This document shows positions 59,481-64,000 of a stretch of 64,000 nt of DNA, piece after piece (within the stretch, counting starts at the first letter, position 1; each line of letters begins with the position of its first letter). Source of the stretch: Candidatus Peribacteria bacterium (GTDB lineage: Bacteria; Patescibacteriota; Gracilibacteria; Peribacterales; Peribacteraceae); the NCBI GenBank assembly GCA_020632295.1, contig JACKFU010000002.1, positions 62,001 through 126,000 on the forward strand, given 5' to 3'. The position numbers and the translations under genes are program-made. The notes beneath the pieces are model-generated. The model had not been told where the DNA came from and searched no databases. It worked only from the letters and a program-made list of their open reading frames with translations.

Positions 59481-60425
59481 ATGCAATTTTTAGTCACAGA
59501 ATCCGGCCGCCTTGATAGCTTTCTTTCAGACCAGAATACCACTCTTTCACGTAATAAAATTCAAGCTGCTATTAAAAATGGTGAGGTGACAGTGAACGAA
59601 TGCATCATTACAAAATCTTCGTATCAACTGAGTAAAAATGATATCGTCAATTTTCAATCTTCAATTGACAATTTTCAATCTCATTCAGATATTATAGCCG
59701 TCAATCAGCACCTTACTGTCCTCTACGAGGATGATGCATGTATGGTTCTCAATAAACCTGCAGGCATAGCGGTACATCCAGGCAACGCCATGGATTCTAC
59801 CGAGGAGACACTACTCAGTGGCATTCGTTTTTTGTTTGAAGAGAGAAGTATTCCCTTTTCGGAAGACAGTGTTCTTGTGCACCGTTTAGATAAGCCCACC
59901 ACAGGCTGTATTATTGTTGCAAAAACGAACAACAGTTTTTCCATACTACAAAAACAATTCGAAAAGCGAACAACGCATAAGCAATATCTTGCCATTGTTG
60001 CCGGTGTTCCGGAGCATAGCAAAGCAACGATTGATGCTCCCATCGGGCGAAACCTAACAGATCGAACGAAAATGTCCGTACTGAAAACAGCGCTCTCTCG
60101 AGAGGCAATCACCGATTACGAAGTTCTTGATACTGTTGATGATGCATCTCTTCTTCTGTGCACTTTGCATACTGGACGTACGCATCAAATTCGCGTACAT
60201 CTTTCTTCTATTCACCATCCTCTTCTTGGGGATCTATCGTATGGAAGCCCTGCTAGCGAGAGAATTTCTGAACAGTATGCAGTTGAGGGTCTTTGCCTTC
60301 ATGCCTGGAACATAGGCTTCGTGTCCCCTGCAGATCATACGTCTTGTCGTGTTGAAGCTCCTCTGCCAATGACATTTCTGCAAGCATTGCACGCAACTGG
60401 TCTTTGTCTTACGGCTGAAAATTAA
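59481..60425 (+). CDS. RluD-family rRNA pseudouridine synthase
   Basis: The enzyme converts uridine to pseudouridine in 23S rRNA. The 314-residue protein has an N-terminal S4 domain (about 1-60) and a catalytic domain with the family motif HRLDKPTTGCIIVAK (catalytic Asp near 140) and GRTHQIRVHLSSIHHPLLGD (about 233, read in two parts). A heptamer repeat inserts NFQSSIDNFQSHSD between the domains. The exact target (RluC, RluD or another) cannot be told from sequence. Overlaps the convergent FecR-like gene by 17 bases. Confidence 0.9.
   Translation: MQFLVTESGRLDSFLSDQNTTLSRNKIQAAIKNGEVTVNECIITKSSYQLSKNDIVNFQSSIDNFQSHSDIIAVNQHLTVLYEDDACMVLNKPAGIAVHPGNAMDSTEETLLSGIRFLFEERSIPFSEDSVLVHRLDKPTTGCIIVAKTNNSFSILQKQFEKRTTHKQYLAIVAGVPEHSKATIDAPIGRNLTDRTKMSVLKTALSREAITDYEVLDTVDDASLLLCTLHTGRTHQIRVHLSSIHHPLLGDLSYGSPASERISEQYAVEGLCLHAWNIGFVSPADHTSCRVEAPLPMTFLQALHATGLCLTAEN
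59648..59690. repeat. CAATTTT heptamer repeat inside the RluD-like gene
   Basis: Five units (CAATTTT, CAATCTT, CAATTGA, CAATTTT, CAATCTC) encode a 12- to 14-residue insert between the S4 and catalytic domains. Confidence 0.85.
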
Positions 60426-62133
60426 GAACGTATGTCAATTCATCGATAATAGACCCGTCTTCTGCTCGAATAGTAATTCGGTATGGATTTCGTCCACGTT
60501 TTAGCGTGTTGAGTTCTACACTAGCAATGTAATTAAAGAACGTTTTTCCTGGCTCGTAGAGCCGTAAGCGATATCCATTTACCCACACACTATATGTTTG
60601 GGTCGGTACAGTTCCTTCTATGAGATTCTCAACATTCTTTGTGGTGTATTCTGTTCCAGAAGCTGGTGCTGTAATGACAATGCTTCCTGGATTCGTAGGA
60701 GCATTTTTTGGCAAATTTGATTCCTCCTGCGTTGTTGGTGTTGGTGTAACACTGTCTGGCTGTGGAGTGCTATCGGGAAGTACTCCTGGTTCTGCATCAG
60801 GGTTTAAGATAATGGTGATGGTGGCGACGTCGCTACGATACCCACCGCGGTTAATGGCAACAACTTCGTACACGTTTGTACCGATATGCATATTGTCATA
60901 CTTGGTGTTAGCAAGATATGACCAATCGGTATCTCCCGGCTCGAAGAGTTGTAGACGGTAATCATTTACAATAATACCAACAGCACCTTCTGGTGCTTTT
61001 CCGGCAATCGCAAGCTCCTGTTGATTTGTCATATACGTTTGGCCATTTGTGGCGGGACTGAGAATGGTTGGTGCTTCTGGTGGTTTGCGGTCGCGATGAA
61101 CACTTCTTAGTGATTCCGCTATAACGACGCCATTACTATCAATCGCTTCAATAGTAATATTGATGTCGTCTTCTTCGGGGAGTGCAAGCTCTTCATTGAA
61201 TGTCTGTGCTGCAACATTCACATCTGCTAAGTAGCCGTTAATGCGTACTTTTTCAACGTCGCTTCCAATACGACCTTTCACTTCGAGAGTCGCTGTGTCG
61301 ATTGTGCTCCCTTCATCGGGAGCTGTTACTTCTAAGATAACACCATCTGCAATGGCAGTGTTTCCTACGGTCGTACTTGTTCCTGGTTTTTGAATACTTC
61401 CATATCGAGCTCTGCTCTGCTCGACAAACTCAGACAGCATTTGCTGTGCATCTAACGGATTTCGGTATACGTAGAGGTCAGCTTCCTGTTCGCCTCCAGG
61501 AGGCAAGGTAAATTGCTGACCTTCTCCAATAATGATGCTTTGGCCATTCTCTGCAATAGTGACGGGGAGCCCGAGGCCATCTGCTGCAAAGACAGCGAGA
61601 GATCGTGGAGTAATAACAATCTCTGATTGTGATGGAATTGTAGCGCTAATGTACGGAGTCGATATGATTCGTGTAATTGCTCCTGAGAACGATGAGAGCT
61701 TTGGTGTGGCAAGCCACACGCCCCCTTCGGGAAGTTCTACAGAAAGTGTGCTTTGCTCCTGTCCCTCGAAGCTTTTGATGATATTGAGTTGTGTACTTTC
61801 ATCCATACGTATGGAGGTGCCGTCAAACAGGTCTACCTGAGCCGTGTTGCGTGGACTTGTAACTACAGAGTCTCCTGCATAGAGTTTTACATCTGTCTCT
61901 GCACGCTTCATTGCGCCGCCATCGACTGAGACGCTGACAATGCCACCAGGGTCTATGGAAAGAACTGCTGCAGTTGATCTTCGTGCATTACCGACTCCAA
62001 ACCACTCTAGTGTTTTTTTGCCTGCAACAAACAACATGACTAGGAGTATCGCAGATGCGATGAGTCGTATAGGTGGCTTTCTCTTTTCTGTTTCACTGCC
62101 ATGACGACGTCTGCGGTGTCGGGATTGCATCAT
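60409..62133 (-). CDS. FecR-like membrane-anchored surface protein
   Basis: The 574-residue protein has a basic N-terminus, one membrane helix (about 23-42), a FecR-like beta-domain (about 55-215: LYAGDSVVTSPRNTAQVDLFDGTSIRM in parts), then Ig-like domains (about 265-345, 355-445, 485-574) with a Pro/Thr-rich linker near 455. The order suggests a structural outside protein; FecR domains often sense or bind wall polymers. Two repeated motifs (NDYRLQLFEPGDTDWSY and NGYRLRLYEPGKTFFNY) show internal duplication. Confidence 0.75.
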   Translation of the reverse strand: MMQSRHRRRRHGSETEKRKPPIRLIASAILLVMLFVAGKKTLEWFGVGNARRSTAAVLSIDPGGIVSVSVDGGAMKRAETDVKLYAGDSVVTSPRNTAQVDLFDGTSIRMDESTQLNIIKSFEGQEQSTLSVELPEGGVWLATPKLSSFSGAITRIISTPYISATIPSQSEIVITPRSLAVFAADGLGLPVTIAENGQSIIIGEGQQFTLPPGGEQEADLYVYRNPLDAQQMLSEFVEQSRARYGSIQKPGTSTTVGNTAIADGVILEVTAPDEGSTIDTATLEVKGRIGSDVEKVRINGYLADVNVAAQTFNEELALPEEDDINITIEAIDSNGVVIAESLRSVHRDRKPPEAPTILSPATNGQTYMTNQQELAIAGKAPEGAVGIIVNDYRLQLFEPGDTDWSYLANTKYDNMHIGTNVYEVVAINRGGYRSDVATITIILNPDAEPGVLPDSTPQPDSVTPTPTTQEESNLPKNAPTNPGSIVITAPASGTEYTTKNVENLIEGTVPTQTYSVWVNGYRLRLYEPGKTFFNYIASVELNTLKRGRNPYRITIRAEDGSIIDELTYVLNFQP

Positions 62134-62144
62134 AGGCAGAGCAT

Positions 62145-62180
62145 AATAAAGAGCTGAGAGCGAAGAGTAAAGAGCTGAGA
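62145..62180. repeat. AGAGCTG heptamer repeat between two minus-strand genes
   Basis: Four diverged units (AGAGCTG, AGAGCGA, AGAGTAA, AGAGCTG) in the 62-bp gap upstream of the FecR-like gene. Confidence 0.8.
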
Positions 62181-62195
62181 GTATATCTCTTACAT

Positions 62196-63296
62196 CTACA
62201 TCGTTACTCTTTTGATCTCGGCATCACTGGTCACTTTTCTTTCTACGAGTATCTTCCCCCACTCTTTCATGGTTCGGTACCCGTCTTTTTTTGCTGCTGT
62301 CTCTATGTCATCTGTTGTTGCATTATCTAAAATTTGCTGACGAACACTAGGAGTTGCAATAAGGAGTTCAGGTAGCGCTGTTCGACCATTGTAACTCTCA
62401 TTACTCGCAACATCACAATTGCCGTCCTTGCACTCTGGCTTGAGTGTTCGTACAAGTCTCTGACCCAGAATAGCTCGCAACGCTGGAGCAAAGGTATAGG
62501 GACTCACCCCCATTGCAAGGAAGCGCTGGATTGCCTCTACAGCTGAGTTTGTATGGAGGGTTGAAAGGACAAGGTGGCCTGTAAGCGCTGCATCGATTGC
62601 TGTTTGTGCTGTTTCGTAGTCTCGGATTTCCCCAACAAGAATCACATCTGGGTCGTGACGGAGGACAGAGCGGAGTCCACTTGAAAAAGTATAGTCATGT
62701 TCGGGGTCCATCTGGCTTTGCACGATACCTGGGAGTTCGTATTCAACGGGATCTTCGAGAGTAATAATATTTCGGTCTTTTCCTGCAATCGTATTAAGAA
62801 GTGCATACAGTGTTGTCGTTTTTCCTGACCCTGTTGGACCAGTGATAAGGAAGAGGCCATTGGGTATTTGTACGATTTCTGCGAGCTTTTCGTAGATCTC
62901 TTTTTCAAATCCCAGTTGTTCGAGTGGGACAATGCCCCTCTGAGGGTCGAGAATACGTAGAGTAAACTTTTCTCCGAAGCGCGATGGAATGCTGGCAACA
63001 CGGACATTGACTGCTCTGGACTTATACGTAAATGTGTAATGACCATCTTGTGGAATATTGGTGACATTGAGTTTCAGCTTTGCAACAAACTTTATCTGCC
63101 GAATAACGTCTTGATACGTCTTATGGGAAAGACGTGCAAGCTCAACAAGAATGCCATGCTGCCGTACATCCAGTCGAACTTCTGCTTTTTCGGGTGCAAA
63201 ATGAATGTCCGAGATTCCTTCATCTGTACAGTATTGTTCCAGCTGTTTTTGTAGAGTAGGGCCGTCTAGGCTATCCCAATTGATATTTGTGTCCAT
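62196..63296 (-). CDS. PilB/GspE-type secretion ATPase, short form
   Basis: These ATPases drive type IV pilus or type II secretion assembly. The 366-residue protein has Walker A GPTGSGKTTTLYALL (about 154), the Asp and His boxes, and Walker B DPDVILVGEIRD (about 212). Only two Cys of the usual four-Cys zinc motif remain (CKDGNC). The N-terminal GspE/MshEN domain is absent. PilT is less likely because of the Asp-box order and C-terminus. No pilin gene is adjacent; the rest of the pilus system should lie elsewhere. Confidence 0.85.
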   Translation of the reverse strand: MDTNINWDSLDGPTLQKQLEQYCTDEGISDIHFAPEKAEVRLDVRQHGILVELARLSHKTYQDVIRQIKFVAKLKLNVTNIPQDGHYTFTYKSRAVNVRVASIPSRFGEKFTLRILDPQRGIVPLEQLGFEKEIYEKLAEIVQIPNGLFLITGPTGSGKTTTLYALLNTIAGKDRNIITLEDPVEYELPGIVQSQMDPEHDYTFSSGLRSVLRHDPDVILVGEIRDYETAQTAIDAALTGHLVLSTLHTNSAVEAIQRFLAMGVSPYTFAPALRAILGQRLVRTLKPECKDGNCDVASNESYNGRTALPELLIATPSVRQQILDNATTDDIETAAKKDGYRTMKEWGKILVERKVTSDAEIKRVTM

Positions 63297-63387
63297 TTCG
63301 TTTAATTATAGCATATTTTCTTATAAATGACCATTATTAAATTTTTGGTTAATTCAAGGCAGAAGACGTGATATCCTCTACCACCGC

Positions 63388-64000
63388 ATGTACAGGTACA
63401 AGACCCTTTCTGAAACGCAGCGCAAGCGTATAAGCCAACAGCGGATGGTCGTCGTTCACGCTGCACTTGGATTGCTGCTTCTTGTCATTATCTCTCGCCT
63501 TCTTGAACTTCAGGTCCTTAAAGGAGGAGATTACCGAGCGCTCGCTGAAAGCCAACACTATGGTGGTGTCGTGCTGCCAGCAAAACGTGGTGAAATATTA
63601 TCGCGAAACACAAAGACTGGGGAAACCAGTATCCTCGCAACGAATACAACGCTCGATATGGTGTATGTTGATCCACTTATTGTTGATGATCCTGATTATG
63701 TTGCACGAACACTTGCAGCGATTTTGGTAACGCAAGAGTTTCATGACCTCTGTAGCATAGGAGATGATGAGTGTCCTGTTGAACTTGCGGAATACTATAG
63801 TGCGTCGTTTGACCCTCTAAAACGTGTTGAGCATTTTCAAACTGGTGCTCTTCTTGAACCAATGCAGGGCCATATTCCCCTTCCTGCTGCTGAGGATATT
63901 CCCGATCGTGATGAAGTAGAGAGACTCTTTGCTGCAGACATTCGTAAGAAAATTTCAGAAAAGCGTGTTACGTTTGTTCCACTTGTGTACGGGGCAACTA
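63388..64000 (+). CDS. N-terminus of a penicillin-binding protein (FtsI/PBP2-like), cut by the window edge
   Basis: The first 204 residues are open to the window end. A basic N-terminus and one membrane helix (about 20-40: VVVHAALGLLLLVIIS) are followed by LQVLKGGDYRALAES and LPAKRGEILSRN, the signature of the PBP dimerisation domain. The transpeptidase domain lies beyond the window. It would cross-link peptidoglycan. Confidence 0.85.
   Translation, partial: MYRYKTLSETQRKRISQQRMVVVHAALGLLLLVIISRLLELQVLKGGDYRALAESQHYGGVVLPAKRGEILSRNTKTGETSILATNTTLDMVYVDPLIVDDPDYVARTLAAILVTQEFHDLCSIGDDECPVELAEYYSASFDPLKRVEHFQTGALLEPMQGHIPLPAAEDIPDRDEVERLFAADIRKKISEKRVTFVPLVYGAT

Noticed and set aside
59402..59542. 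47-residue N-terminal extension of tyrS
   Set aside because: It is made from the heptamer repeat and hairpin and overlaps the divergent rluD-type start.
1..64000. Gracilibacteria-type recoding of UGA as glycine
   Set aside because: Genes end normally at UGA (murJ, msrB) and all reading frames are complete with the standard bacterial code.

Overview
The window is a compact stretch of a streamlined bacterial chromosome. Genes abut or overlap by a few bases, and many convergent pairs overlap at their 3' ends. Many proteins are short versions of their families. The cell wall genes are Gram-positive-like (MurC, MurJ, a WecA/TagO-type transferase, an M23 peptidase, a PBP, SLH and LPxTG surface proteins). 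Giant DUF11-repeat surface proteins are also present. This combination suggests a Candidate Phyla Radiation (Patescibacteria) genome, perhaps near Peribacteria/Peregrinibacteria. That placement is inference from gene content only. UGA is used as a stop (for example murJ and msrB), so the Gracilibacteria code does not apply.

Layout. 1-10.8 kb: murC, two paralogous surface proteins (one SLH, one LPQTG), purL, murJ, secE-nusG, lepB, a PH-domain membrane protein and pth. 10.8-25.6 kb: a surface-protein block with a 2833-residue DUF11 protein, two more DUF11 proteins, a lipoprotein and a vitamin K-dependent gamma-carboxylase-like membrane protein. 25.6-38 kb: housekeeping genes (tRNA-Gln, rplU, tgt, clpP, miaA, a tsaE-HD fusion, an M23 peptidase, a WecA-like enzyme, pgk). 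38.2-39.8 kb: a dif-like site directly upstream of a Xer recombinase gene, then a membrane protein. 39.7-46.7 kb: a segment bounded by 48-bp direct repeats exactly 6,900 bp apart. 46.7-64 kb: an SLH protease, nucleases, typA, a MATE exporter, a TrmB-like regulator, msrB, a pterin dehydratase, tyrS, an rluD-type gene, a FecR-like protein, a PilB/GspE ATPase and the start of a PBP.

The most notable system is in the 6.9-kb segment, where several unrelated elements point to histidine. A sigma70-type promoter drives a 16-codon leader peptide with five consecutive His codons. A terminator and a competing antiterminator follow, which together form a textbook his attenuator. The gene behind it is a DapF-fold protein whose motifs match CntK-type histidine racemases, and its stop codon abuts the start of an unrecognised 493-residue protein. 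Upstream lie hisS with a SLOG-family gene. Divergent from these is a TrpR/YerC-like regulator whose last codons run into a tRNA-His gene. I read this as a histidine-sensing module for D-histidine or a histidine-derived product.

Three patterns run across the window. A palindrome, TTGTTGT-N8-ACAACAA, occurs about six times: at both ends of the 6.9-kb segment and on both sides of the TrmB-like gene. Imperfect tandem repeats, mostly heptamers, sit between genes and inside conserved housekeeping genes. Many genes have a -10 box only about 6-10 bases upstream of the start codon, which suggests widespread leaderless mRNA; I used this to choose several starts.
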